A DNA stretch of 37,452 bases. It comes from Candidatus Eiseniibacteriota bacterium (GTDB lineage: Bacteria > Eisenbacteria > RBG-16-71-46 > CAIMUX01 > WJJG01). Position 1 is the stretch's first letter, and every line of letters starts with the position of its first letter. The translations under genes and the position numbers were made by a program. Shown here piece after piece: positions 8,184 through 15,978 of this stretch. Where the stretch lies: the NCBI GenBank assembly GCA_023129715.1, contig JAGMBO010000030.1:1-37452 (forward strand), written 5' to 3'. The notes under the pieces are model-generated. The model saw only the letters and a program-made list of their open reading frames with translations, was not told the DNA's origin and did no database searches.

Positions 8184-10103
8184 CTAACGGAGCACCACGA
8201 ACCGATCCGCGGCCCGTACCCCACTCTCCGTCTCCAGCCGCACGTAGTAGACCCCGGACGATATCCGCGAGCCGCCCATGACCGGCCCCGTCGGGATCCG
8301 CCATGGAATGGCATGCTCACCAGCTCCCACCTGGCCGTCGAGCAGCGAGACGAGCAGGCGGCCGGCCGCATCGTGCACGGATACCCGCACGCGTTCTCGC
8401 TCCGGCAGGGCAAAGCGAATCGTCGCCTTCCCCACACAGGGATTGGGTCCACAGGAGCGCAGGATCGCGGTGGCCAGTTGCCCCGCCTCCGGGTCCCCGA
8501 TACTCGCCGGATCTGATTCGATCACGACCGAGTCCTGCCCCACGCCGCCGATGTCGTCCTCGTAGCTGCCGTAGGAGCCTGAGTAGCCGGAAACTCGCCC
8601 GGTGGCATGGACCGAGAAAACGGCTGTCCCGGGATCACCGCTTGCGACCACCTGCCACGAGACATTTCCACTCGTCGCGGAGGTCGTCAGCCCGGCGATC
8701 GATTGCGATGAATCTTCGCCCACGGCAAAGGAAAGCCCCGCCGGCAGGCGCAGTGTTGCCAGGGGGTTCGTGGAGGGGTACTGCCCCTCGAAGGGATGTG
8801 CGCCGGGATAGGTCACCTCCGCTGAGACGGTGAACTCGGCATCCAACTCCACACTCTCGGGAGCGGTGATGACGAACTCCCAGGGCTGCGAGGTCATGCC
8901 CCAACGGCTCGAGTATTCCCAGAGATCGTCGACCAGATACGCCTGACCGAAGTTGATGTCCGGCCCCATCGTGGTCGAGGGGTCATGGACAATGAACACA
9001 TCAAGCGGACCGCTGTAGCCTTTGACGACACGATAGTGACCGCTCGTGTGCGACGCACCGTACCAGGTCAAGATGAGTATCGGGACATCGCTGGAAACGA
9101 GTTCCTTCAGATCCGAGTAGCGCGTGTCGTAGTGGGCCCCTTCGGACCAGCGGCACTCCATCGTCGCGTACCCGTAGGGGCGCTGCGCGTAGCCGTGTTC
9201 TTCGGGATTCTGAACTGCGGCCGAGATGACACTGAAGTGCCCAGCGCGGCGTAGATCATCGAGGTAGGTGCCGTGCGGAGTAGTGCAGTTGGCCGCACGC
9301 TTGATCATCCCCTGGTTGATGAATTCCCCCCAGTAGTCGAAAACCATTTGCAGCGCCGCCGGCCCGCAGTTGTAGCCGGTGTTCTGGTAGTAGTGCGGGA
9401 CATCGACGATATCGTACTCATCCGGATAGCGCCCTCGCTGCAGCCCATCACCCGTTTCCAGGCCGAAGGTGTCCTGCGGGCGAAGATCGTCGGCACGCCC
9501 CTGGGGCAGCGGATTCAGCACCGCCGTAGTCAAGCCGGCCGCCTCCCGCTCGGCATCCTGAAAGACGCGCGAGGGGTCCCTGGCGTCCAGGTAGGTCTGA
9601 TGCGCCCAGCCCTCGGCGTCTTGCCAGTCGAGCACCCAGTAGTAGCGCCGGTCGGGCATCTGGATGAGGCGGAACTCATCTTCCACACTGACGGGCGAAC
9701 GCCCGGTGCGCGCGCCGACCACATCCCGGGCCTTCCGTTCGTTCAGCCAGACGCGGTCTGCCTCATCCACCTCGGCGTACCAGCGCCAACGCTGCCCGGA
9801 CGACTCGAGGCCGGCGAAGCCGCGCACCTCGCCGGAACGGCCCACCACTGGAACGAGAACGCCGAAGGGAGCTTTCCCTTCCATCGTCCAGACCGACACC
9901 GGCTCTCCCGGGCGTGCGCCGGCCCAGGCCGAAATCGCACCCGGCGTGCCGGGGCGCTCAACCGCGTGGGCCGCCACGCGCTCGATGAGCAACCGGGTCG
10001 TCTGAGCGGCCACTTCTGCATCGGTAACCGCCCCGGCCTGCCCGGGAACGAATAGGAATCCAGGAAGGATCAGAACAACGATGCCCCAGCGTCTCAACGT
10101 CAC
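8184..10103 (-). CDS. secreted C39-like papain-fold protein with FlgD/Por-secretion-type C-terminal tail
   Basis: 639 residues. The start is GTG (10101-10103), chosen because AGGGAGG lies exactly 6 nt upstream and a signal peptide (V-V-L-I-L-P-G-F-L-F, cut near A-G-A) follows. After a beta-rich N-terminal region (about 60-190, resembling propeptide-like domains) comes a peptidase C39-like domain (about 230-390): N-C-G-P-A-A gives Cys246, S-G-H-Y-R-V-V gives His356 and V-H-D-P gives Asp374, so the catalytic triad looks intact. A beta-sandwich region follows (about 400-540). The last ~85 residues form a sorting-tail-like domain with V-H-D-A-A-G-R, A-G-E-H-A-I-P-W and S-S-G-V-Y-Y-V-R-L. Likely an extracellular cysteine protease; target unknown. 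Confidence 0.82.
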   Translation of the reverse strand: MTLRRWGIVVLILPGFLFVPGQAGAVTDAEVAAQTTRLLIERVAAHAVERPGTPGAISAWAGARPGEPVSVWTMEGKAPFGVLVPVVGRSGEVRGFAGLESSGQRWRWYAEVDEADRVWLNERKARDVVGARTGRSPVSVEDEFRLIQMPDRRYYWVLDWQDAEGWAHQTYLDARDPSRVFQDAEREAAGLTTAVLNPLPQGRADDLRPQDTFGLETGDGLQRGRYPDEYDIVDVPHYYQNTGYNCGPAALQMVFDYWGEFINQGMIKRAANCTTPHGTYLDDLRRAGHFSVISAAVQNPEEHGYAQRPYGYATMECRWSEGAHYDTRYSDLKELVSSDVPILILTWYGASHTSGHYRVVKGYSGPLDVFIVHDPSTTMGPDINFGQAYLVDDLWEYSSRWGMTSQPWEFVITAPESVELDAEFTVSAEVTYPGAHPFEGQYPSTNPLATLRLPAGLSFAVGEDSSQSIAGLTTSATSGNVSWQVVASGDPGTAVFSVHATGRVSGYSGSYGSYEDDIGGVGQDSVVIESDPASIGDPEAGQLATAILRSCGPNPCVGKATIRFALPERERVRVSVHDAAGRLLVSLLDGQVGAGEHAIPWRIPTGPVMGGSRISSGVYYVRLETESGVRAADRFVVLR

Positions 10104-10239
10104 AGTGCACCTCCCTCTGTCATCGAGCACACTCATCCACCACGCGATAACTCGAGACTGAACCCCACATGATTGTACAATAGCTAATGCACTGAGAGTA
10201 CCAGATTTGGGTCATCCGTAAGGGAGAAGGCGGTGGGAT

Positions 10240-12180
10240 TTACTCCCACTCGATCGTCCCGGGGGGCTTGGTGGTGACATCGATGCACAGACCACTGACC
10301 CCGGGAAGCGCAAGGATCTGTTCCCGCAACTCCGCCACCAGTTGCACAGGAAGATGGGCGGGCCGCGCGGTCATCGCCCGGGACGAGAGCACCGGGCGCA
10401 AGACGATCAGTTCTCCGACGCGCCCGTTGACACGCACCGGAAGTGCAACTGTTGGGCACTGCCAGATCGTTTCCATCAACCCATAGCGACGGATGCCTTC
10501 CATCACGAAATGGTCCGCTTCGCGCAGGAGGTCGAGCCGCTCCCGAGTCACCCCGGCGGCGAAGACCTCCAGCCTCGGCGGCGCAGCGGGCGCGGCCCCA
10601 TTCCCCATCCCAAGATCGTAGCAGCACCGGTTGACGCCATCGACACCGCGATAGATGTGGCTGGCGGCCTCGAGAACCCCGTCCCAGGACGCCTCCCCTC
10701 GCAGCATCACCGGCCACTCATAGGCGCGCAGGTCGGCTTTGACCCCGACCGAACGGATCGGCATCGCCATCGCCTGCAACCCGTAGGGCGCTGCCTGCGC
10801 TTGGGCTTCCCGGGTGATGCGCTCCAGCTCGCTCAGCGACTCGCCGGTCGGTTCCGCCCGGCTGCAAAGCAGCCGGACCCCAAGACCCGGGCCGGGGAAG
10901 GGATGGCGGCCGAGTAGATCGGCATCCAGTCCGAGCAGCGCGCCCAGCTCGCGAACCTCGGTCTTGTACAAGTCCTGCAACGGCTCAAGCACCTTCCCGG
11001 CCCGGACCATCGCCGCGACCAGCGGCACACGATTGTGATGGGTCTTGATCACATCGGCGCGACGGGTGCCCCCCGTCTCGATCGTATCGGGATAGATCGT
11101 TCCCTGGGCGAGCAGCGCGCGAGAGACACCGAGGCGTTCCATCTCCGCATGGCAGACCTCGATGAACGCATTGCCGATCGCGACGCGCTTCTCTTCCGGC
11201 TCCACCAGGTCGGCGAGCGCCTTTAGGAATGTCTCGCTGGCATCGACGAAGTGCAGGTTCTCGGTAAGGCCCCAGCTGCGGAAGCGCTCGATCACCGCGC
11301 GGCTCTCTCCCTTACGCATTAGGCCATTGTCGATGTGCAACAGGTGCACGCGCTCCTGCCCGAGCGCCTCGACCAGAAGACGCGCGCAGACCGTCGAGTC
11401 GACGCCGCCGCTGGCCAGCAGGAAGACCTTACCGTCACCGGAGCGCCGGCGGATGTGGGCGACCTGCTCCTCGACGTAATGGGGGATCGTCCAGGTTTGC
11501 CGGCAGCCGCAGATGCGGGTGACGAAGCTCTCGAGCATGACATCGCCATGCTCGGTGCCATCGACTTCCGGGTGGAACTGGAAGCCATAGCGAAGCAACT
11601 CATCGGAAACGATCGCGGCATTGCGGTGACTGTGACGGCCTTCGGGATCGTCCTCTTCCACGCGGTGCATCGAGTAGCCGAGTTCGACGAAGCCGGCCGG
11701 CAGTTTGGTGACCGAATCCCCGTGGCTCATCCAGACGATCTGGTCGCGATCGAGGCCGGCAAAGATCGGATGCTCGGCGACGATGCGCAGGCGGGCGGGA
11801 CCATACTCGCGGCGCGTGTGCTCGATCGTCCCGCCATAGTGCCTGGCGATCTCCTGGTGACCGTAGCAGAGCCCGAGAATCGGCACTGGAAGATCGTAGA
11901 TCTCATGCGTGTAGTCGCTTCCCTCACCGAGCGTGCTCAGGGCGGGGCTGCCGGAGAGAATGATCCCGTTGTACCGGCGCAGCTCATCGATCGGGGCCAA
12001 GGGATCGACGATCTCGGTGCGCACGCGCAGGCGGCGGATCTTCGTGGCGATCAAGTGCACGTACTGGCCACCGAAATCGAGCACCGCGATGCGATCGTGC
12101 TCCACCCCGACTCCTGTGGCGGGATCGCTCGCAGACTGGGAACGCCCGAGAGCCGCCGCCTCACTCGATGTGTCCGTCAT
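10240..12180 (-). CDS. guaA: GMP synthase (glutamine-hydrolysing), long eukaryote-like form
   Basis: Makes GMP from XMP, ATP and glutamine in the cytoplasm, the last step of guanine nucleotide synthesis. Class I glutaminase domain (about 30-220): nucleophile Cys105 in L-G-L-C-Y-G-H, with His203 and Glu205 in F-H-P-E. ATP pyrophosphatase domain: P-loop S-G-G-V-D-S (257-262), and G-T-I-Y-P-D-T. The C-terminus ends in the signature K-P-P-G-T-I-E-W-E. At 646 residues it exceeds the usual bacterial ~515-525. The dimerisation region appears twice (I-R-S-V-G-V...V-N-R-C-C-Y-D, then V-A-L-P-V-R...C-I-D-V-T-T), as in human GMP synthetase. The N-terminal ~28 residues are extra. AAGGAG lies 4 nt before the ATG. 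It follows the rhomboid gene by 78 bp. Confidence 0.96.
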   Translation of the reverse strand: MTDTSSEAAALGRSQSASDPATGVGVEHDRIAVLDFGGQYVHLIATKIRRLRVRTEIVDPLAPIDELRRYNGIILSGSPALSTLGEGSDYTHEIYDLPVPILGLCYGHQEIARHYGGTIEHTRREYGPARLRIVAEHPIFAGLDRDQIVWMSHGDSVTKLPAGFVELGYSMHRVEEDDPEGRHSHRNAAIVSDELLRYGFQFHPEVDGTEHGDVMLESFVTRICGCRQTWTIPHYVEEQVAHIRRRSGDGKVFLLASGGVDSTVCARLLVEALGQERVHLLHIDNGLMRKGESRAVIERFRSWGLTENLHFVDASETFLKALADLVEPEEKRVAIGNAFIEVCHAEMERLGVSRALLAQGTIYPDTIETGGTRRADVIKTHHNRVPLVAAMVRAGKVLEPLQDLYKTEVRELGALLGLDADLLGRHPFPGPGLGVRLLCSRAEPTGESLSELERITREAQAQAAPYGLQAMAMPIRSVGVKADLRAYEWPVMLRGEASWDGVLEAASHIYRGVDGVNRCCYDLGMGNGAAPAAPPRLEVFAAGVTRERLDLLREADHFVMEGIRRYGLMETIWQCPTVALPVRVNGRVGELIVLRPVLSSRAMTARPAHLPVQLVAELREQILALPGVSGLCIDVTTKPPGTIEWE

Positions 12181-12258
12181 GCCACTCCTTCATTCGATGT
12201 CCCCGCGGCCCATCGGGGATCCTACCCCGGTACGGCGCCCAGGAACGCATGACTGATC

Positions 12259-13137
12259 CTACCCCAGCTCCGGGCGGCCTGTCTTCCTCTCACGCGGAAG
12301 AAGCAGGTCCCGAGCTCGCCCGTGCAAGGGAACCAGCAGGCCGAGCAGCACACCCCCGACGAACCCCCCCGTGTGTGCGCGCCAATCGGCATGCAGGATC
12401 GAGGGCAGAGTCGCGAGCACGAGCACGGGGATGTAGATCCGCCGGGCCTTCCAGCGGTGCCAGCGGGGAAGCCGGCCATGATAGCGCAGCACGAAGCCGG
12501 CGAAGGCCCCGATCAGGGCATAGACGGCGCCCGAGGCTCCGATGCTCATCGGCCCCCGGTCTTTCCAGGCGAAGGAGGCGATCGCTCCGGCCAGGCCGCC
12601 GAGCAGGTAGATCAACAACACCCGCCGACCGTAGAGATACTCGACGAAGGCCGAGGAGATGACCAGCGAGATCATGTTGGCGCCCAAGTGCCCGAGGTTC
12701 GCATGGATGAAGAGCGTCGCGATGAACCCCACCGGCAGGGAGTCGCGCACGTGTAGATTGTAGAGACTCCAGGCGAGATCCCAGACCCGGGTCAGATACG
12801 CGCCCTGCCACAGAAGCATCAGCAGGAGAGCGACGCCCAGGTTGAGGCCCAGGAGCATCTCGGTGCCCGAGAAGCCTCGTCGTGGAAAGGCAACTCCGGG
12901 GAGTTCTTTGAAGGGAGGCCGACCGGCCGCCGCGACACCCTCCTCGCGACGTTCCTCTTCTCCGCTGCGGCGGAAGAACCCATAGAGGGGCAGAGTGTCG
13001 GCCCGCTGCCAGAGGCCGCGGGTGAGTTCGAGCGAGAAGACCAAGGCACTGGGCGGAACCTCACCGCGCGCGACGTGGGCCTCCCACTCGCCATCGGGAA
13101 AACGGAGCTCCTCGGCTCCGATCCGCACCCGGATCAT
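12259..13137 (-). CDS. rhomboid-family intramembrane serine protease
   Basis: 292-residue membrane protease that cleaves transmembrane segments. Start ATG (13135-13137) with GGGAGGAG 4 nt upstream. The rhomboid core spans about residues 93-275 with six or more hydrophobic segments. Ser202 in the G-A-S-G motif is the nucleophile, and His255 in A-H-T-G-G-F-V-G-G is the partner. The supporting F-I-H-A-N-L-G-H-L-G-A-N-M segment (143-155) supplies the conserved His and Asn. Residues 1-55 form a separate soluble domain (I-R-V-R-I-G..F-P-D-G-E-W..V-A-R-G-E-V-P-P-S-A-L-V) reminiscent of GYF-like domains, joined by an acidic/basic linker. It is divergent to the acetyltransferase gene and precedes guaA. 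Substrate unknown. Confidence 0.9.
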   Translation of the reverse strand: MIRVRIGAEELRFPDGEWEAHVARGEVPPSALVFSLELTRGLWQRADTLPLYGFFRRSGEEERREEGVAAAGRPPFKELPGVAFPRRGFSGTEMLLGLNLGVALLLMLLWQGAYLTRVWDLAWSLYNLHVRDSLPVGFIATLFIHANLGHLGANMISLVISSAFVEYLYGRRVLLIYLLGGLAGAIASFAWKDRGPMSIGASGAVYALIGAFAGFVLRYHGRLPRWHRWKARRIYIPVLVLATLPSILHADWRAHTGGFVGGVLLGLLVPLHGRARDLLLPRERKTGRPELG

Positions 13138-13276
13138 GCGTCTCCTCCCGGATCTCGGGTTCCGGCACCCTCTGGGATGCCACGCCCCGAGGGGCATGCT
13201 ACCATGCAGCCCGTTCGGATGTCGGTTGTCATCGGCGCGGACGGCTTACCAGCAGGCACAGATCAGGGAGGGTCCC

Positions 13277-13855
13277 TTGGCAGAGGTCTTCGTTCATCCT
13301 CACGGCATCAACGAATCCGAGTCGGTCGGTGACGGCACTCGCATCTGGGCCTGGGCCCATGTGATGCCGGGCGCGGTGATCGGCTGCCACTGCAATATCG
13401 GTGAAGGTGCGTACGTCGAGGGCGGCGCGGTTCTCGGTGACCACGTGACGGTCAAGAACGGCGTCTGCATCTGGGATCTGGTCACCTGCGAGAACTACGT
13501 CTTCCTGGGACCGAACGCGGTACTGACCAACGATCCGGTTCCCCGCAGCCATCCCGACTACAAGGGCCGGCAAGAAAAGTGGTTGCCCACGCGGCTGCGC
13601 GAAGGCGCCACCGTGGGGGCGAACGCGACGATCGTCTGCGGCGTCACCCTGGGGCGGTGGTGTTTCGTCGGAGCCGGCACAGTCGTGACGCGCGACGTGC
13701 CCGCCCACGCGCTGGTCGTCGGCAATCCGGCGCACCACATCGGCTGGGTCTGCCGCTGCGGCCACCGGCTGGCGGATGATTTGCGTTGCTCGGCCTGTGA
13801 ACGCGCCTATCGGCGGGAAGACGACGGGATCCGCCCGCGGGAGGCTCCGGGATGA
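13277..13855 (+). CDS. WbpD/WlbB-like sugar N-acetyltransferase (left-handed beta-helix)
   Basis: 192 residues, nearly the size of Pseudomonas WbpD, which acetylates the 3-amino group of UDP-GlcNAc3NA for O-antigen synthesis. It consists of hexapeptide repeats (I-G-C-H-C-N, I-G-E-G-A-Y, V-E-G-G-A-V, L-G-D-H-V-T and so on) that build a left-handed beta-helix, then G-A-G-T-V-V-T-R-D-V-P and V-V-G-N-P-A. The phrase N-D-P-V-P-R is typical of this subfamily. The C-terminus adds two Cys pairs (C-R-C-G, C-S-A-C) that look like a zinc ribbon. I choose the TTG at 13277 because AGGGAGGG is just upstream; an in-frame ATG at 13196 is the alternative. It overlaps the next gene by ATGA. Confidence 0.8.
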   Translation: MAEVFVHPHGINESESVGDGTRIWAWAHVMPGAVIGCHCNIGEGAYVEGGAVLGDHVTVKNGVCIWDLVTCENYVFLGPNAVLTNDPVPRSHPDYKGRQEKWLPTRLREGATVGANATIVCGVTLGRWCFVGAGTVVTRDVPAHALVVGNPAHHIGWVCRCGHRLADDLRCSACERAYRREDDGIRPREAPG

Positions 13856-15924
13856 CGCCGGCCGATGCCCAGGACGGCGCGCCGCACACACCCGCGCCCC
13901 GGGAGTCGGTGCATGGCACACCCGCGCCCCGGGAATCGGTGCATGGCATACCCGCGCCACGGGAGTCGGTGCATGCCCGGCTCATCGCCGCCTTGCAAGA
14001 CCAGCTCACCCAGCCGGCCCTGATCACCGACGCCCGGGCTTCGGGCGCAGAAGAAGTGGTCTTGGCGCTCGAGATCGGAGAGGAGCGCGAGCGCCTCGAC
14101 CTGCATTTGCTGCTGCTCGCGCCCGCCGCGATCTTCTGGTTGGAACCGGCGCCCCGCCGTCACGCGGCGACCCGGGCAGGCTTCGGCCACTGGCTGCGAC
14201 GCCAGGTCTATGGCGCCCGGATCTCAGGCGTCAGCGCGGGCCGCTCGGGCAGGATCCTGCGCCTCGACCTCGCGGCGGAGCTCACCGGAGAGACGCCGCC
14301 GCAGGCACTGATCCTCGATCCCCTGCCCAATGCCTGCCGTCTCCTCGTGCTCGATGCCCAGGGCGTCGTTCAGCAGCGCTACCCGCCGACGATCCATGGC
14401 AGCCCATCGGGCCGGGGCAGGCCGGGTGAGGCCTACACCGAGCCCGAGGCACGGCCGAGCGAGTTCTGGGAGCGGGAGGAGCTGCGCGCGAAGGCGCTCC
14501 CGGCAGATGGAGCCCACCCGACGAGGGAAGCCCCCCGAGCCGAAAAAACGCGGCGGGCGGAGAGAACCACCGGCGCGGAGAGCGCGACCCGGACGGACAA
14601 GGCGGCCCGGACGGACAAGACAGCCCGGGCGTCCGGGGACGCGCTCTGGCTCTGCATCGAGTCGCTTCCCCCATCCGCCGCAGGCGAGATGGGACGAGCG
14701 GTGATCTTCTTGAGCCCGCACCCCTGCTCTGCCGGTACGATCAGGGGCGCCGCGCAACCGCCCGCCGGCCCCCTGCCGCCGCTGGAGGCGGCCCATCGGG
14801 CCGGCGCGCACTGGCGGCGGCTCGCACGCCACCGCCTCTACGCCCGCCAGCTGCGCCAGCTACTGCAGCGTGAGGGCCGGCATCTCGAGCGCCTGGCCAA
14901 ACGCCTGCAGCGCGAGCTCTCCGAGGCCAAGGAAGGCGCCTGCCTCCGGCGGCAGGCCGAGGCGCTCCTGGCTCACGGCGGGCGCATCCCGAGAGGCGCC
15001 GAGCGGGCCGTCCTCGATGATCCGGCAGCGCCTGGAACGAAACTCGAGATCTCTCTCGATCCGACGCTCTCCTTCAGCCAGAACGCCACGCGTCTCTTCC
15101 GTCGGGCCGGCCGTCTTGAGCGTGCGTTGCCGATCCGGCAGAAGAAGCAAGGCCAAGTCGAAACCCTGCGCCGACACATCAGCGCGTGGCGGGCGGGCCC
15201 CGAGCTCACCGATCCCGCGTTTCCTCTTCGGGAGGCGGTGCCGCCGGCCCACCGGCGCCACGGAGGCGCCGACGATCTTGCGGCCGCACCCGGACGCAGC
15301 GACCACATGGCCTACGAGCAGGCCCGCGCGCTGTCGAAGAATCTCGATCCCGCCCTGCGTCGTCGCTGGCAGGCCCTGCTGCGCGACTGGCAAACCATCC
15401 GGGAAGGTCTACGCGCGCCGATCGACTACGTCGGCTACGAGGCGCGCAAGCATGGCACGGCCACACGGGATGCTGCCCGAAACGCCCCACGCCCGGGCGG
15501 CGCGCCGGCTGCCGAGCGAGGCGTGCTCGGCGCGATGGCGGGCATCTATCCCCGCCGCTTCGAGCTGGCCGGGGGATGGATCGTACTCGTCGGGCGGTCG
15601 AACAAGGAGAACGACGTCCTCACGCATCGGGTCGCCCGCCCCAACGACCTCTGGTTGCACGCGCGCGGCGTCGCCGGCAGCCATGTCGTCCTGAGGCGCG
15701 AGGGACACCGCGACAAACCACCCAAGTCGATCATCGAAGAGGCCGCGCGGATCGCCGCCTACTACAGCAAGGGACGAACCTCGGGCATGGTGCCGGTGAT
15801 CTGCACCGAGAAGCGCTATGTGCGCAAACCCCGCCGGGCAACTCCAGGGCTGGCGGTGTGTATACGGGAGAAGGTGCTGCTGGTCGAACCCCGCCTGCCC
15901 GAGGAAGGAGCGCGCGGGCGCTGA
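13852..15924 (+). CDS. NFACT / RqcH-family protein (fibronectin-binding-protein A-like)
   Basis: 690 residues, longer than B. subtilis RqcH (about 570). RqcH binds stalled 50S subunits and recruits alanyl-tRNA for tail synthesis. Visible parts are NFACT-N (about 42-170), a low-complexity linker (about 185-265), the coiled-coil/middle region (about 315-470, with the L-R-R-Q-A-E-A-L-L and S-F-S-Q-N-A pattern) and NFACT-R (about 560-680, with D-L-W-L-H-A-R-G and G-S-H-V-V-L-R). At the position of the essential Asp-Arg pair of RqcH, this protein has Gly133-Arg134 (R-S-G-R-I-L). The N-terminus carries three 10-residue repeats. The start overlaps the previous stop (ATGA) with GGGAGG upstream. Family secure; alanine-tailing activity doubtful. 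Confidence 0.88.
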   Translation: MTPADAQDGAPHTPAPRESVHGTPAPRESVHGIPAPRESVHARLIAALQDQLTQPALITDARASGAEEVVLALEIGEERERLDLHLLLLAPAAIFWLEPAPRRHAATRAGFGHWLRRQVYGARISGVSAGRSGRILRLDLAAELTGETPPQALILDPLPNACRLLVLDAQGVVQQRYPPTIHGSPSGRGRPGEAYTEPEARPSEFWEREELRAKALPADGAHPTREAPRAEKTRRAERTTGAESATRTDKAARTDKTARASGDALWLCIESLPPSAAGEMGRAVIFLSPHPCSAGTIRGAAQPPAGPLPPLEAAHRAGAHWRRLARHRLYARQLRQLLQREGRHLERLAKRLQRELSEAKEGACLRRQAEALLAHGGRIPRGAERAVLDDPAAPGTKLEISLDPTLSFSQNATRLFRRAGRLERALPIRQKKQGQVETLRRHISAWRAGPELTDPAFPLREAVPPAHRRHGGADDLAAAPGRSDHMAYEQARALSKNLDPALRRRWQALLRDWQTIREGLRAPIDYVGYEARKHGTATRDAARNAPRPGGAPAAERGVLGAMAGIYPRRFELAGGWIVLVGRSNKENDVLTHRVARPNDLWLHARGVAGSHVVLRREGHRDKPPKSIIEEAARIAAYYSKGRTSGMVPVICTEKRYVRKPRRATPGLAVCIREKVLLVEPRLPEEGARGR
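13891..13980. repeat. 30-bp tandem repeat, 3 copies, at the N-terminus of the NFACT gene
   Basis: Units at 13891-13920, 13921-13950 and 13951-13980 encode three near-identical decapeptides (P-A-P-R-E-S-V-H-G-x). The copies differ at only a few bases, so they are recent or kept similar. The unit is a multiple of three and keeps the frame. Confidence 0.85.
14584..14637. repeat. 18-bp tandem repeat in the NFACT linker
   Basis: Two almost identical 18-bp units (14584-14601, 14602-14619) and a degenerate third encode A-T-R-T-D-K / A-A-R-T-D-K / T-A-R-A-S-G. Weaker copies extend upstream to about 14530 (R-A-E-K-T, R-A-E-R-T). The array sits between conserved domains. Confidence 0.7.
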
Positions 15925-15978
15925 CCCGTCGGAGGCCCCATGGCACGCGCGGACGCTGACCCATCGGAGGATCCCATG
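15911..15978 (+). repeat. direct duplication of the stop / Shine-Dalgarno / ATG segment between two genes
   Basis: Copy 1 (about 15911-15942) and copy 2 (about 15944-15978) share the order GCGCGG-x-CGCTGACCC-x-TCGGAGG-CCC-ATG with few differences. Copy 1 contains the NFACT stop codon and a GGAGG-ATG pair; copy 2 contains the GGAGG-ATG pair used for the AsmA gene. The two ATGs (15940, 15976) are 36 bp apart and in the same frame. Confidence 0.75.

Noticed and set aside
10150-10185. Minus-strand TACAAT within ATTGTACAAT as promoter of the C39-like gene
   Set aside because: The -10 is good, but no acceptable -35 lies 16-18 bp upstream. The position is plausible, so it remains possible but unsupported.
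11335-12252. A 305-codon open frame on the plus strand
   Set aside because: It is antisense to guaA and has no recognisable features.
13891-13980. Short CRISPR-like array
   Set aside because: Units are contiguous with no unique spacers and are part of an intact reading frame.
15941-15955. TGGCACG as a second sigma54 promoter
   Set aside because: The -12 GC is missing at the required distance.
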